This document shows, in pieces, positions 17,206 through 25,732 of a stretch of 57,769 nt of DNA. Under the pieces are notes generated by a model. That model did no database searches. It had not been told where the DNA came from and worked only from the letters and a program-made list of their open reading frames with translations. How positions within the stretch are numbered: position 1 is the first letter of the stretch; every line of letters begins with the position of its first letter. Location of the stretch: positions 1 through 57,769 of the forward strand of contig OMUK01000043.1 in assembly GCA_900314215.1 (NCBI GenBank), written 5' to 3'. Both the position numbers and the translations under genes were made by a program. The DNA comes from an uncultured Prevotellaceae bacterium (GTDB lineage Bacteria; Bacteroidota; Bacteroidia; Bacteroidales; Muribaculaceae).

Positions 17206-19553
17206 AGCGTGCTATTACAATGTTGTCATTAGTGCTTGTGACCATACAAGCCTTTTCATATAATCTTACTGGTAGAGTTCTTGACGAAAAGGATAAACAG
17301 CCTCTTCCTGGCGCTACTGTAAGGATTTCGGCTGTAGCGTCTGATTCTGTTCTCAATTACACAGTCACAAATCAGGACGGAAGGTTTGAGCTGAAAAACA
17401 TACATTACAAAGGGAATGTTTCTGTTTTGCTATCATGCTTAAGTTACAATCCTGTTACCTTTGAGATGAAGGACGTCAGCAAGTCGATAGATTTGGGAGA
17501 TGTTTTGATGACAGGGATAGTCAACAATCTCGATGAGGTGGTTGTGACTGCAAGTGAGACGATTGAAAAATATGACAGAATTTTAGTGTTCCCAACATCA
17601 GAGGAGCGCAAAATCTCGTCAGACGTGATCGACTTGCTTAGCAATATGAAAATGAAATTGCCAGGAATTGACGTGAATCTGATGACTCGCACTATTAACA
17701 TTAATGGTAAAGAGCCTGTCTTTCAAATTAATGGCAAGGTGGAACCTTTGTCGAAAATTCGAATGATCAACAAAAACAGAATATTGCGTGTTGAGTACAA
17801 AAACCAATCCGATATAAGGTTTTCTAACGATGGGATAAATGGTGGTGTGATAAATTTCATTTTAAAAAATGACACTGATGGCGGTAGTGTGCATACTCGC
17901 GCAGGAGTTACAGTAACCACGCCGAGAACAAGCGGTGAGGTTGGCTTCACTTATAACAACAAGAGTTCGGAATGGTCTCTGAATTATGATAATGTCTGGA
18001 GAAATAGTTCAAAACAATATACTGACAATTATGAAACTTACATTGGAAAAAATTATGAAATTGAACGTCAGCAAATAGGTCTTCCATCTTCGTTCAAGGA
18101 CTTTGACAACAATCTTTCTTTAGGCTATACCTACAAGCATGACCAAAACACGACATTTTCAACTGATTTTGGCCTGCGATATCACAATGTGGATGAAAGC
18201 GACGAATACCTGATGCGCCAGATTAAAGGTGCCTACTCTTTTGACTTTACAAAAATTAACACGCGAAAATCCGAAACCATTGATCCGAAACTGAATTTGT
18301 ATTTCAACAAGCACTTTGGAAGACGTATGTTGGAATTTGATTTAACTGGCGCATATTCATCGGGCGACTATTCCAGGGGAATGAACTACATATATGGCCC
18401 CTCGGAGCAATACATTCAAAACAACAAGACCAACAACAAGAGCTATTTGGCAAGTTCAGAAGTGCTCTTTTCTTGTGTATTTAATAACTTCACTACTAAT
18501 TTTGGTTTGAATTATTCTTATAATTACGTTGACAATGGCTATTCCGAAAGCGAGAAAGAAATAGACAACACTTTGTCGAAGCATAAACTATATGTGTACA
18601 GGAACATCGGAGGAAGCCTTGGCAAATTGAACTATTCAGTCGGTGTTGGTGGAAGATTAGAGGCTGTGTCAAATGATGGCAAGTGCAAGACTGCTATGCG
18701 GCCCAATTTGTCGGCTTTAATCAGTTATCCCGTTATGAAACAAGCCAATTTGAGCTTGAATTACACTTATATGCCCTCGCTGCCGTCATTGTTTAACTTT
18801 TCAGAAGTGATGCAAACTATTGATGACATTTCACTGCAAACAGGAAGTCTTAACATTGGGCCAACTGAATATCATAGCACAAAGATCTCCTTCCGAACTG
18901 TAATATGGAAACTAAGTGCCAACTTTTCGGCCGAGTATTCAAGAAACAACAAACCACTGGTGAATGTATGGGAATATGATTCCGACCCACAGAGCATGTA
19001 TTACGACAAGTTTATTAGCAGGACTTCAAACGGGAAATACCAAGATTGCATGAATTTTCAAATGGATATTGCAACTCAAAGGTTTCTCAACTGTTTTGCT
19101 GTAAATGGACAATTTGGTTGGAACAGGTTTTGCATTTCTGGCTGGAGGGACTACAAATATACACTCAGCAAGTTTTATGCTTCATTAGGGCTGAATGCCG
19201 TAGTTAAGAACATTAGCATAATCTCAGTATATGATATCCTCCCGCGATACGCTGTAAATGGCCTTTCTGTTTCCTGTAATTCGGTTTCTTTTTATATGGG
19301 ACTAAATTGGAGGTATAGGAACATCGTGGCAGGAATTATGGCTGGAAACTTGTTTACGAGAAAGGCTAACCAGGTTAAAACTTCCTACATTTCTTCTGTA
19401 AGACCCATGAGCCAAAAATACTACATCAAAGATTTTTCTAATCTTGTGGAACTGACATTTCAATACAATATCGATTTTGGCAAGCAGTATGGGCGAACAA
19501 GCCGATCGCTGGAGGGAGAAAATATTGACAGAGGTGTAAATAATGCATATTAA
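17202..19553 (+). CDS. TonB-receptor-like outer-membrane protein of the RiPP island
   Basis: An intact 783-aa AT-rich gene. Seen: a signal peptide (MKRAITMLSLVLVTIQAFS); a CarboxypepD_reg-like domain (NLTGRVLDEKDKQPLPGATV) at about residues 20-100; a plug-like region (LDEVVVTASE near residue 112, through ININGKEPVFQINGK, to GGVINFILKND near 220); and a beta-barrel to the end. It has the build of the smaller TonB-dependent/outer-membrane beta-barrel family, not of SusC proteins. The start overlaps the maturase stop (ATGA). Linked to a peptide cluster, it may export, import or be the target of the peptide product. This is inference. Confidence 0.78.
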   Translation: MKRAITMLSLVLVTIQAFSYNLTGRVLDEKDKQPLPGATVRISAVASDSVLNYTVTNQDGRFELKNIHYKGNVSVLLSCLSYNPVTFEMKDVSKSIDLGDVLMTGIVNNLDEVVVTASETIEKYDRILVFPTSEERKISSDVIDLLSNMKMKLPGIDVNLMTRTININGKEPVFQINGKVEPLSKIRMINKNRILRVEYKNQSDIRFSNDGINGGVINFILKNDTDGGSVHTRAGVTVTTPRTSGEVGFTYNNKSSEWSLNYDNVWRNSSKQYTDNYETYIGKNYEIERQQIGLPSSFKDFDNNLSLGYTYKHDQNTTFSTDFGLRYHNVDESDEYLMRQIKGAYSFDFTKINTRKSETIDPKLNLYFNKHFGRRMLEFDLTGAYSSGDYSRGMNYIYGPSEQYIQNNKTNNKSYLASSEVLFSCVFNNFTTNFGLNYSYNYVDNGYSESEKEIDNTLSKHKLYVYRNIGGSLGKLNYSVGVGGRLEAVSNDGKCKTAMRPNLSALISYPVMKQANLSLNYTYMPSLPSLFNFSEVMQTIDDISLQTGSLNIGPTEYHSTKISFRTVIWKLSANFSAEYSRNNKPLVNVWEYDSDPQSMYYDKFISRTSNGKYQDCMNFQMDIATQRFLNCFAVNGQFGWNRFCISGWRDYKYTLSKFYASLGLNAVVKNISIISVYDILPRYAVNGLSVSCNSVSFYMGLNWRYRNIVAGIMAGNLFTRKANQVKTSYISSVRPMSQKYYIKDFSNLVELTFQYNIDFGKQYGRTSRSLEGENIDRGVNNAY

Positions 19554-19758
19554 AAAAACAAGGATTTGAAAGACAATAGAAGCACAAGGCATTTTAAAGT
19601 TTTTTGGCAGGCGGAAAGTACAGACTACGGACCAGCATGTCTGCAAATGGTCTGTGCTTTTTATGGAAAGAGTGCTGCAATCCTCCGATGAATATGCCAA
19701 AACGGTCGGGCTTTTGTTTGGTAAACGATTGATAGATGCAATAAAATCAATATATTAA
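19544..19758 (+). pseudogene. Stump of a C39-peptidase ABC exporter, plus an unassigned tail
   Basis: A short ATG frame at 19544 overlaps the receptor stop (MHIKKTRI-stop). In another frame, 19563-19691 encodes HFKVFWQAESTDYGPACLQM and VCAFYGKSAAILR, then a stop. That is the start of a C39 (bacteriocin-processing) peptidase domain: the oxyanion Gln is kept, but the catalytic Cys of DCG is Tyr (TAC for TGC). No transporter follows. In a third frame, ATG at 19663 opens 31 residues ending at 19758 (KTVGLLFGKRLIDAIKSIY), perhaps the end of another lost gene. Leader removal and export genes for the precursor therefore appear deleted. Confidence 0.65.
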
Positions 19759-19963
19759 ATTTTGACCATCCAGTTTTGACCGTCATCACGGCTGTCTCAT
19801 TTTAAAAAACGCATACCTTGATTTTGACTGGTCAAAACAATCTTAAATGAAAGAGCCGTGAGAATTTTTGAAATTTAGGGGCTAAAGATTTCGTGGTTAA
19901 GCATTTTTTTGCTATCTTTGCACCGCTTTTTAAACAAAACATAATTATTTAATTTTTACAAGA
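19759..19963 (+). other. Gap with imperfect inverted repeat and rpsO promoter
   Basis: No gene. An imperfect inverted repeat pairs about 19787-19805 (CACGGCTGTCTCATTTTAA) with 19843-19860. Three TTTTGAC copies lie in the same stretch, one forming TTTTGAC-TG-GTCAAAA. TATCTTTG at 19913-19920 is a likely -7 box for rpsO. Base composition returns to the GC-rich genome just after, so this is the right edge of the island. Confidence 0.5.
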
Positions 19964-20239
19964 ATGTACTTAGATTCAGAAAAGAAAAAAGAGATCTTCG
20001 GCACTTACGGTAAAAGTAATACTGATACTGGTTCTCCTGAGAGCCAGATTGCATTATTCTCGGTCCGTATCGCCCACTTGACCGAACACTTGAAGGCCAA
20101 CAAACAAGATCATACGACTCAACGTGCTCTGAAGATGCTGGTAGGTAAGCGTCGTCGCTTGCTCGATTACCTCATCCGCAAGGACATCAACCGCTATCGT
20201 GCCATCATCGCTCGCAAGGAGCTCGGCATCCGCAAGTAA
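19964..20239 (+). CDS. rpsO: Ribosomal protein S15
   Basis: The 91-aa small-subunit protein S15, which binds the central domain of 16S rRNA. The sequence is full length with family hallmarks: TGSPESQIALFSVRI, LTEHLKANKQDH, KMLVGKRRRLLDYLIRKD and YRAIIARKELGIRK. Driven by a TATCTTTG box about 45 bp upstream. A hairpin with T-run follows 41 bp after the stop, so it is a single-gene transcript. Confidence 0.98.
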   Translation: MYLDSEKKKEIFGTYGKSNTDTGSPESQIALFSVRIAHLTEHLKANKQDHTTQRALKMLVGKRRRLLDYLIRKDINRYRAIIARKELGIRK

Positions 20240-20280
20240 TGCCTCTCTCACGGCACACTCGATCGTAAAATCGCTAAAAG

Positions 20281-20319
20281 AAACTGCGACAGGCTATGGT
20301 GCTTGCCGCAGTTTCTTTT
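20281..20319 (+). terminator. Terminator of rpsO
   Basis: Near-perfect 14-bp arms (AAACTGCGACAGGC at 20281-20294 and GCTTGCCGCAGTTT at 20301-20314) followed by CTTTTT. Confidence 0.85.
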
Positions 20320-20518
20320 TCACTCCTCTGTGAGGATGTTTCTGCCGCCGCCATGTTGCCCGGCTGCATGGTTTTCTTGCTTTTTAAAGCCTCGTCTTTC
20401 ACATAAATTGGTAGATTATGAGGCTTATTTCAATTTAAAATTGTAATTTTGCACCCACGTCGGTGTTTTCAGCGATCTCATCGGCACGTGTTACGCAATT
20501 ATTACGTTATATCACAAC

Positions 20519-21502
20519 ATGACGAATATTAACATTGGTCCTTTCAAGTTTGCGCCCTACCTCAAAACGGTGTTGTGGGGTGGCGAGAATATTGCTCCGT
20601 TCAAGAGCATATCGACCAATTTGCATAGCATAGGCGAGAGCTGGGAAATCTCGGGCGTTGAGGAACACCTCTCGGTGGTTGCCGAGGGTCCCGAGCAGGG
20701 AAAGACGATCGACGACTTGGTGGCCAAGTATGGCCCCAGGCTGGTGGGCGAGAAGGTATACAAGAAATTTGGCAACAAGTTCCCGCTACTGGTCAAGATT
20801 ATCGATGCCAAGCGCGACTTGAGCGTGCAGGTGCATCCCGACGACGAGCTTGCCCTGCGCCGCCACAATTGCTTGGGCAAGATTGAAATGTGGTATGTCA
20901 TCGATGCCAAGCCTGGCTCGACCATCTATTCTGGCTTGTCGCAGCCGCTCACTCCACAGGAATATGAGCGCCGCATTGCCGAGAAGTCGATCATGGATGT
21001 GGTGGCCCGCCACGATTCGCACCAGGGCGATGTGTTTGTGATTCCTCCCGGCCGCGTCCACTCGATAGGCGCCGGCAACCTGCTGGCCGAGATACAGGAG
21101 GCGAGCGACATCACCTATCGCGTCTACGACTTCGACCGCCGCGACAAGGATGGCAACCCGCGCCAGCTGCACACCGCCCAGGCCAAGGAGGCCATCGACT
21201 ACAACGTCTACGACAATTATAAAATTGCCTACGACCGCCAGGCCCGCGGCCTGACCCAACTCTTCGACTGCCCCTATTTCACGGTGAAGCGCCTCATCGT
21301 TGACAATAGCCACACCATGACGCTGCCCGAGCCTCACTCTTTCGTGATTCTCATGTGCCTCGACGGGCAGGTGCAATTCACCTGCAACCATTGCGGCCCA
21401 GCCGCCACGATGCACCGCGGCGAGACCGTGCTGGTGCCCGCCATTGCCACCAGGATCGACCTTGAGGGCAACGCCACGTTGCTCACCGTCAATATTGATT
21501 GA
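20519..21502 (+). CDS. manA: Mannose-6-phosphate isomerase, class I
   Basis: A 327-aa cytosolic zinc enzyme converting fructose-6-phosphate and mannose-6-phosphate, feeding GDP-mannose and GDP-fucose synthesis. The Zn ligands are visible: LSVQVHPDDELA (Gln, His), KIEMWYVID (Glu) and PPGRVHSIGAG (His). LWGGENIAPFK and SWEISGVEEHLS match the family's N-terminal strand. The C-terminal jelly-roll domain is reduced, as in short Bacteroidetes and Firmicutes forms. A TAATTTTG box at 20444-20451 lies 67 bp upstream. Confidence 0.93.
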   Translation: MTNINIGPFKFAPYLKTVLWGGENIAPFKSISTNLHSIGESWEISGVEEHLSVVAEGPEQGKTIDDLVAKYGPRLVGEKVYKKFGNKFPLLVKIIDAKRDLSVQVHPDDELALRRHNCLGKIEMWYVIDAKPGSTIYSGLSQPLTPQEYERRIAEKSIMDVVARHDSHQGDVFVIPPGRVHSIGAGNLLAEIQEASDITYRVYDFDRRDKDGNPRQLHTAQAKEAIDYNVYDNYKIAYDRQARGLTQLFDCPYFTVKRLIVDNSHTMTLPEPHSFVILMCLDGQVQFTCNHCGPAATMHRGETVLVPAIATRIDLEGNATLLTVNID

Positions 21503-21512
21503 TTATTCCACC

Positions 21513-21674
21513 ATGCTCAAGCCCAATCCATTATTAAGCACTCGAGTAGGGCAGTGGCCCGACAAGGACGCCGCAAGCCCCGAGCAGCGCGCAGCCTCTC
21601 GAGCCCGTGCCGCAGTTGACCGCCAAGCCACCCTAGCCAAGCAATCGAGCAAAGGCACGTCAAAGCCACAATAA
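21513..21674 (+). CDS. Possible small hypothetical protein after manA
   Basis: A 53-aa frame with ATG at 21513, ten bases after manA, rich in Ala, Arg, Ser and Gln (SPEQRAASRARAAVDRQATL). No signal peptide, membrane segment or recognised motif. Such a polar stretch in GC-rich DNA could be chance. It runs to the edge of the repeat block. Kept because spacing would allow co-translation with manA. Confidence 0.3.
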   Translation: MLKPNPLLSTRVGQWPDKDAASPEQRAASRARAAVDRQATLAKQSSKGTSKPQ

Positions 21675-22576
21675 CGCTCACCCCCTTAATAAATGCCGCA
21701 TCACTCCTGTGGCGCGAGCCGACTTGTAGGGGCCGGTCTTGTGCCGGCCCACGACGATGTCGCATCCTATTTCATTGATTGACAATAGGATAGAACCGTG
21801 CTTGTGGGCCGACACAAGATCGGCCCCTACAGGTTTGTATTTGTGCTTTGTCGCGTTGCAGTTGTGATGTTGAAAACCAATTTCCCTAAAACCTGGACGG
21901 CCACTAGGGCCGCACCCTGCCAGTTGCACCCTGCCAATTGCATTCACCCACCAGCGAACAATCTGGGATGACACATTGGGTGAAGTCGCCTCCATCGTAA
22001 AAACCATCATGGTAAAAACCGACCTGTAGGGACCAGTCTTGTGCTGGCCCACGACGATGTCACATCCTATTTCATTGATTATTAATAGGATGGAACCGTG
22101 CTTGTGTGTATTTTTGCGCTTTGTTGCGTTGCAGTTGTAATGTTGAAAACCAATTTCCCAAAAACCGGATGGCCACAAGGGCCGCACCCTGCCAATTGCA
22201 ATCCGCCAGTTGCACCCTGCCAATTGCATTCACCCACCAGCGAACAATCTGGGATGACACATTGGGTGAAGTCGCCTCCATCGTAAAAACCATCATGGTA
22301 AAAACCGACCTGTAGGGACCAGTCTTGTGCTGGCCCACGACGATGTCACATCCTATTTCATTGATTATTAATAGGATGGAACCGTGCTTGTGGGCCGACA
22401 CAAGATCGGCCCCTACAGGTGTGTATTTGTGCTATGTTGCAACTGTAATGTTGAAAACCAATTTCCCTAAAATCTGGACGGCCACTAGGACCGCACCCTG
22501 CCAGTTGCACCCTGCCAATTGCATTCACCCACTGGTGAGCAATTGGGGGTGACGCGACTCCACAGTCAAGAAGTGC
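21675..22576 (+). repeat. Palindromic repeat block with 286-bp direct duplication
   Basis: About 900 bp without a supported gene, built from nearly three ~300-bp units. Each unit starts with a long palindrome: TGTAGGGGCCGGTCTTGTG and on to 21752, pairing with 21804-21831 at 26 of 28 positions; copy 3 is 22311-22338 with 22390-22417. An inner TCCTATT/AATAGGA stem follows, then a spacer with GTTGAAAACCAATTTCCC and CCTGCCAATTGCATTCACCC. The second unit (22025 onward) has lost its right arm after CTTGTG at 22106. Bases 21920-22106 and 22206-22392 are identical over 187 bp, so the last duplication is recent. Related sequence occurs at 6.8 and 28.1 kb. Confidence 0.88.
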
Positions 22577-23029
22577 TTAGGCCTTCAGGTTGAGAATTTG
22601 ATTGGCGGCGTCCTTGGTCTGTACCTTCTTGATGATGTCGGTCACTGTGCCGTTCTCGTCGACGAGGAAAGTGGTGCGCACGGTGCCCATGCTCACGCGG
22701 CCGTAGAGCTTCTTCTCACGCCACACGCCAAATGCCTTGTTCAGCTCCAGGTTCTCGTCGGCAATGAGCGTGAAGGGCAGGTTGTGCTTGGCGGCAAACT
22801 TCTGGTGGCTGGCGGCCGAGTCCTTGCTCACGCCTATCACCTCGTAGCCGGCCTTGCGCAATGCCCCGTAGCCGTCGCTCAGGCTGCAGGCCTCGGCCGT
22901 GCAACCCGGCGTGTTGTCCTTGGGATAAAAGTAAATCACCAGTTTCTTGCCGGCGTAGTCGCTGGCTTTCACCTCGGCGCCATTGGCATCGGTGCCCAGC
23001 ACCTCGGGTATTTTGTCACCTATTTCCAT
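22577..23029 (-). CDS. bcp: Thioredoxin-dependent thiol peroxidase (Bcp/PrxQ)
   Basis: A 150-aa peroxiredoxin that reduces hydrogen peroxide and organic hydroperoxides with thioredoxin. Seen: GDKIPEV start; VIYFYPKDNTPGCTAEACSL with the peroxidatic Cys, and the second Cys five residues later as in the PrxQ group; VIGVSKDSAASHQKFAAKH; and R in VRTTFLVDENG. Full length. It is read leftward from its own consensus promoter (23069-23099), divergent from the LRR surface protein gene. Its stop abuts the repeat block. Confidence 0.95.
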   Translation of the reverse strand: MEIGDKIPEVLGTDANGAEVKASDYAGKKLVIYFYPKDNTPGCTAEACSLSDGYGALRKAGYEVIGVSKDSAASHQKFAAKHNLPFTLIADENLELNKAFGVWREKKLYGRVSMGTVRTTFLVDENGTVTDIIKKVQTKDAANQILNLKA

Positions 23030-23068
23030 ATCAATGTGTGTATTAAAAGAGAAATCAACAGTTTGCTA

Positions 23069-23099
23069 CAAATTTACAACATTTCCTTGCTCCGAGCAA
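23069..23099 (-). promoter_or_regulatory. Promoter of bcp
   Basis: On the minus strand: TTG (23097-23099), 20 bp, TAAATTTG (23069-23076). It fits the Bacteroidota promoter consensus exactly and lies 40 bp upstream of the bcp start. Confidence 0.75.
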
Positions 23100-23139
23100 A
23101 TCGTCCAGGCACCTTAATATTTCAATTTTTCTTCAGCGC

Positions 23140-23169
23140 TTGCTTTTTCTTTTCTTTTTTGTAACTTTG
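23140..23169 (+). promoter_or_regulatory. Promoter of the LRR surface protein
   Basis: TTG (23140-23142), 19 bp, TAACTTTG (23162-23169). It leaves a ~110-nt AT-rich leader before the ATG at 23288. Confidence 0.75.
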
Positions 23170-23287
23170 CCATCGTCAAATCCCGAGAAATAAAAGAATG
23201 CACGTTTTTTCGACAACATTTTATTGTATATTGAGTGAAGAAAACCTGTGTATTGCTACTCTATTATTCATTAAATAAAATCAATCA

Positions 23288-25486
23288 ATGAAAAAAATCC
23301 TTGTTACCGCATTCATGATTTTGACTACATTGGTCATGAGTGCTCAAGTGCAGAAGAGTATCGTGGTTGAAACTCCTGGCACGCTTGCCGACTTGCTCGG
23401 CGACGAGGCCTCGACAGTCACGCAACTCACCGTGAGTGGAAAATTAAACAGTAAGGACTTCAACGTGTTTGCCAAGACCTCGGCACTGCAAGAGCTTGAC
23501 ATGCACGGGGTTTCGATTGTCGACGCCAGCGGGGCCGAAACCGGGGCAATACCCGACTATGCTTTCTACAAGAGCCCCGCACTCAAGCGGGTAGTCATGC
23601 CAGTCACGCTCAAGAGCGTGGGAAATAGCGCTTTCTACAAGTGCACGCTTCTGGAGGAGGTTGTCTTCTCCGATGGCGTGACCCGTATTGGGAAGTCGGC
23701 TTTCATGAGCGACTATGTGCTCAATAAGGTCAACCTGCCGCAGTCGCTCGAGAAAATCCTCGACAGGGCCTTCTATAAGACAGCGCTCTCGGGCACCTTT
23801 GTCACGCCCGACTCGTTGACTACAATAGGCACCACGGCATTCTACGACACGCAGCTCGAACAGGTGAAGCTGGGCGAGAAGGTATCGGCTGTGGGCGAGG
23901 CTGCATTCGGCGGATGCCTCAAGCTGGCACGTTTTGAAGTGGCTGCTGGCAACAAGAGCTACAAGGCTGTCGACGGCGTGCTCTATGATATTGCCGACAC
24001 GCTGCTGGTGGCCTATCCACAGGCCGATGCACGCACGAGCTACTCGCTGCCCAAGACGGTGAGGAGCATCGCCATGTCGGCCTTTGATTGTGCTGCCAAG
24101 CTCGAGGAATTGCACATCAACGAGGGCGTGGCTATCATGCCCGTGAGCATGTGCTATGGCGACACGGTGTTGAAAAAAATCTACATGCCCTCTACCACCA
24201 AGCTGCTCAAGGCCGGCGCTCTCGACAACTGCAAGCAGCTGGCCGAGCTCCACATTCGTGCCGTCGACCCGCCCGAGGTGGAGACCGGTGCCTTCGGCGT
24301 GATGTTCCGCAACTACAAGATGAACCTGTATGTGCCCAAGGGCAGCAAGTCTAAATATGAAAACGCTTCGGGCTGGAGCGACTCGTTCCTTTCTATCAAC
24401 GAGGAAGATGCTCCTGCCGAGCCCGTGTATCGCGTGCTCATGACCACAAGCCATGCCATAGGCGAGTACATAGGCCTGAGCATGCAGACTGGCGGCGAAG
24501 ACGTGGAGGTGACCGGTGCCGAGTATGACTCGCCTGGCTACTTCAAGGTGACTTCTCAACATATTGAAATCAAGGGCAAAATTGCACGGCTCGACTGCTC
24601 GTCCAATCAGCTCACCATGCTCGATGTCACGCAAGAGCCCGCTCTCGTTGAGCTCTATTGCGACGACAATAAGCTCGACACGCTCAAACTGGGCAACTTG
24701 CCGGCACTCACCCGCCTGTATTGTGGCGGCAACCAGCTTGCCAGCCTCGACCTCTCGCAGCTGCCCAGTTTGCAGGACTTCAGCTGCTGGGGTAACAATC
24801 TCACGGCTCTTGAGCTGAATGGCAACCCGGCGATGACGTCGCTCATATGCCGCGATAACAAGCTGCAGGGCACCCTCGACCTGTCGAGCAATCCTAAGAT
24901 CAATCAAGTGAACTGCTACAACAATGCCATCACGTTTATAAAACTGGCACCCAACACCGAGCTCAAGCACATCGAGCTCGAGCGCAACAACATCAACGGC
25001 GACAACATGACTCGCTTCATGACCTCGCTACCGACCTATGTAGCTTTCCCGGCCGATGAGTGGGACGACTACGGCGGCTTGAACCTGCAAGGCCTCTATG
25101 TGACCGAGATCGACCAGACCTATGAGAAGAACCTGGCCTATGACACCGATGTTAATATCGCCAAGGGCAAGGGATGGCCAGTGTATGCAATCAACATCGA
25201 CGACTACGGCATGACCAAGCCCACACCCTACAACGGCGTGCCCACGACTGGCATCACCAGTGTCGACCGCGGCCAGGCCTTGCTGCATGTGGCCATGAGT
25301 GGCTCGCAGGTGAGCGTGACAGGCCTGGCGGCTGGCGACCCCGTGCGTGTCTACGACTTGCAGGGCCGATCGATAGTCGCACTCACTGCCCAAGGCGAGC
25401 ACCTTGCTGTTGACCTCGGCGGTGTGGCTGCTGGCGTGTATGTGCTGAAAACCAAACATGGCTCTTGCAAGATCAACGTGAGGTAA
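23288..25486 (+). CDS. BspA-like leucine-rich-repeat surface protein with T9SS-like CTD
   Basis: A 732-aa secreted protein. Seen: a signal peptide (MKKILVTAFMILTTLVMSAQ). A BspA-type LRR_5 array runs from about residue 75 to 350 (repeats like LKSVGNSAFYKCTLLEEVVF, TRIGKSAF, SAVGEAAFGGC). A second, different array at about residues 430-580 has short internalin-like units (LDCSSNQLTML, LYCDDNKLDTL, LYCGGNQLASLDL). The C-terminal ~70 residues form a typical sorting domain (VRVYDLQGRSIV, AAGVYVLKT, then INVR). BspA proteins bind host or bacterial surfaces; binding is inferred. It has its own promoter and a terminator (25531-25565). Confidence 0.85.
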   Translation: MKKILVTAFMILTTLVMSAQVQKSIVVETPGTLADLLGDEASTVTQLTVSGKLNSKDFNVFAKTSALQELDMHGVSIVDASGAETGAIPDYAFYKSPALKRVVMPVTLKSVGNSAFYKCTLLEEVVFSDGVTRIGKSAFMSDYVLNKVNLPQSLEKILDRAFYKTALSGTFVTPDSLTTIGTTAFYDTQLEQVKLGEKVSAVGEAAFGGCLKLARFEVAAGNKSYKAVDGVLYDIADTLLVAYPQADARTSYSLPKTVRSIAMSAFDCAAKLEELHINEGVAIMPVSMCYGDTVLKKIYMPSTTKLLKAGALDNCKQLAELHIRAVDPPEVETGAFGVMFRNYKMNLYVPKGSKSKYENASGWSDSFLSINEEDAPAEPVYRVLMTTSHAIGEYIGLSMQTGGEDVEVTGAEYDSPGYFKVTSQHIEIKGKIARLDCSSNQLTMLDVTQEPALVELYCDDNKLDTLKLGNLPALTRLYCGGNQLASLDLSQLPSLQDFSCWGNNLTALELNGNPAMTSLICRDNKLQGTLDLSSNPKINQVNCYNNAITFIKLAPNTELKHIELERNNINGDNMTRFMTSLPTYVAFPADEWDDYGGLNLQGLYVTEIDQTYEKNLAYDTDVNIAKGKGWPVYAINIDDYGMTKPTPYNGVPTTGITSVDRGQALLHVAMSGSQVSVTGLAAGDPVRVYDLQGRSIVALTAQGEHLAVDLGGVAAGVYVLKTKHGSCKINVR

Positions 25487-25530
25487 TAGCCTCGCGCACT
25501 TGGCAGCAGTATTGAACAATTTTTTTCTCG

Positions 25531-25569
25531 TCTCGCAGTTGCCCTGTCATGGGGCAGCTGCGAGATTTT
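25531..25569 (+). terminator. Terminator of the LRR surface protein
   Basis: Arms TCTCGCAGTTGCCC (25531-25544) and GGGCAGCTGCGAGA (25552-25565), 13 of 14 paired, followed by TTTT. Confidence 0.75.
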
Positions 25570-25669
25570 GATTTAGACCGGTGGGGTGGCAGAAGTTGAC
25601 AATTGTCAATGATTACCCTGCTTTAGCCCCGTTTTAGGACTTTTGGTGTCAAACTAAAAGTGCATTTTT

Positions 25670-25700
25670 TTGAAGGTGAAAGAATAATTTGTTACATTTG
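25670..25700 (+). promoter_or_regulatory. Promoter of the nfn-type reductase operon
   Basis: TTG (25670-25672), 20 bp, TACATTTG (25693-25700). Transcription should begin near 25707, which excludes a GTG at 25703 as start and supports the ATG at 25733. Confidence 0.75.
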
Positions 25701-25732
25701 CGGTGACTAATGAACTAATTCAAAAATCTGAC

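Noticed and set aside
17202-19553. SusC-type polysaccharide receptor with a utilisation locus
   Set aside because: The protein is shorter than SusC proteins, no SusD partner follows, and the surrounding genes belong to a peptide cluster.
21678-22552. Several 60-180-codon frames inside the palindromic repeat block
   Set aside because: They repeat the same peptide because the DNA is duplicated, are not conserved between copies at the frame level, and cross the palindromes.
21675-22576. CRISPR array
   Set aside because: Repeats are ~300 bp long with identical spacers, unlike short repeats with unique spacers; no cas genes nearby.
25703-25732. GTG start for the NfnA-like gene
   Set aside because: It lies upstream of the transcription start expected from the consensus promoter at 25670-25700; the ATG at 25733 matches the family N-terminus.
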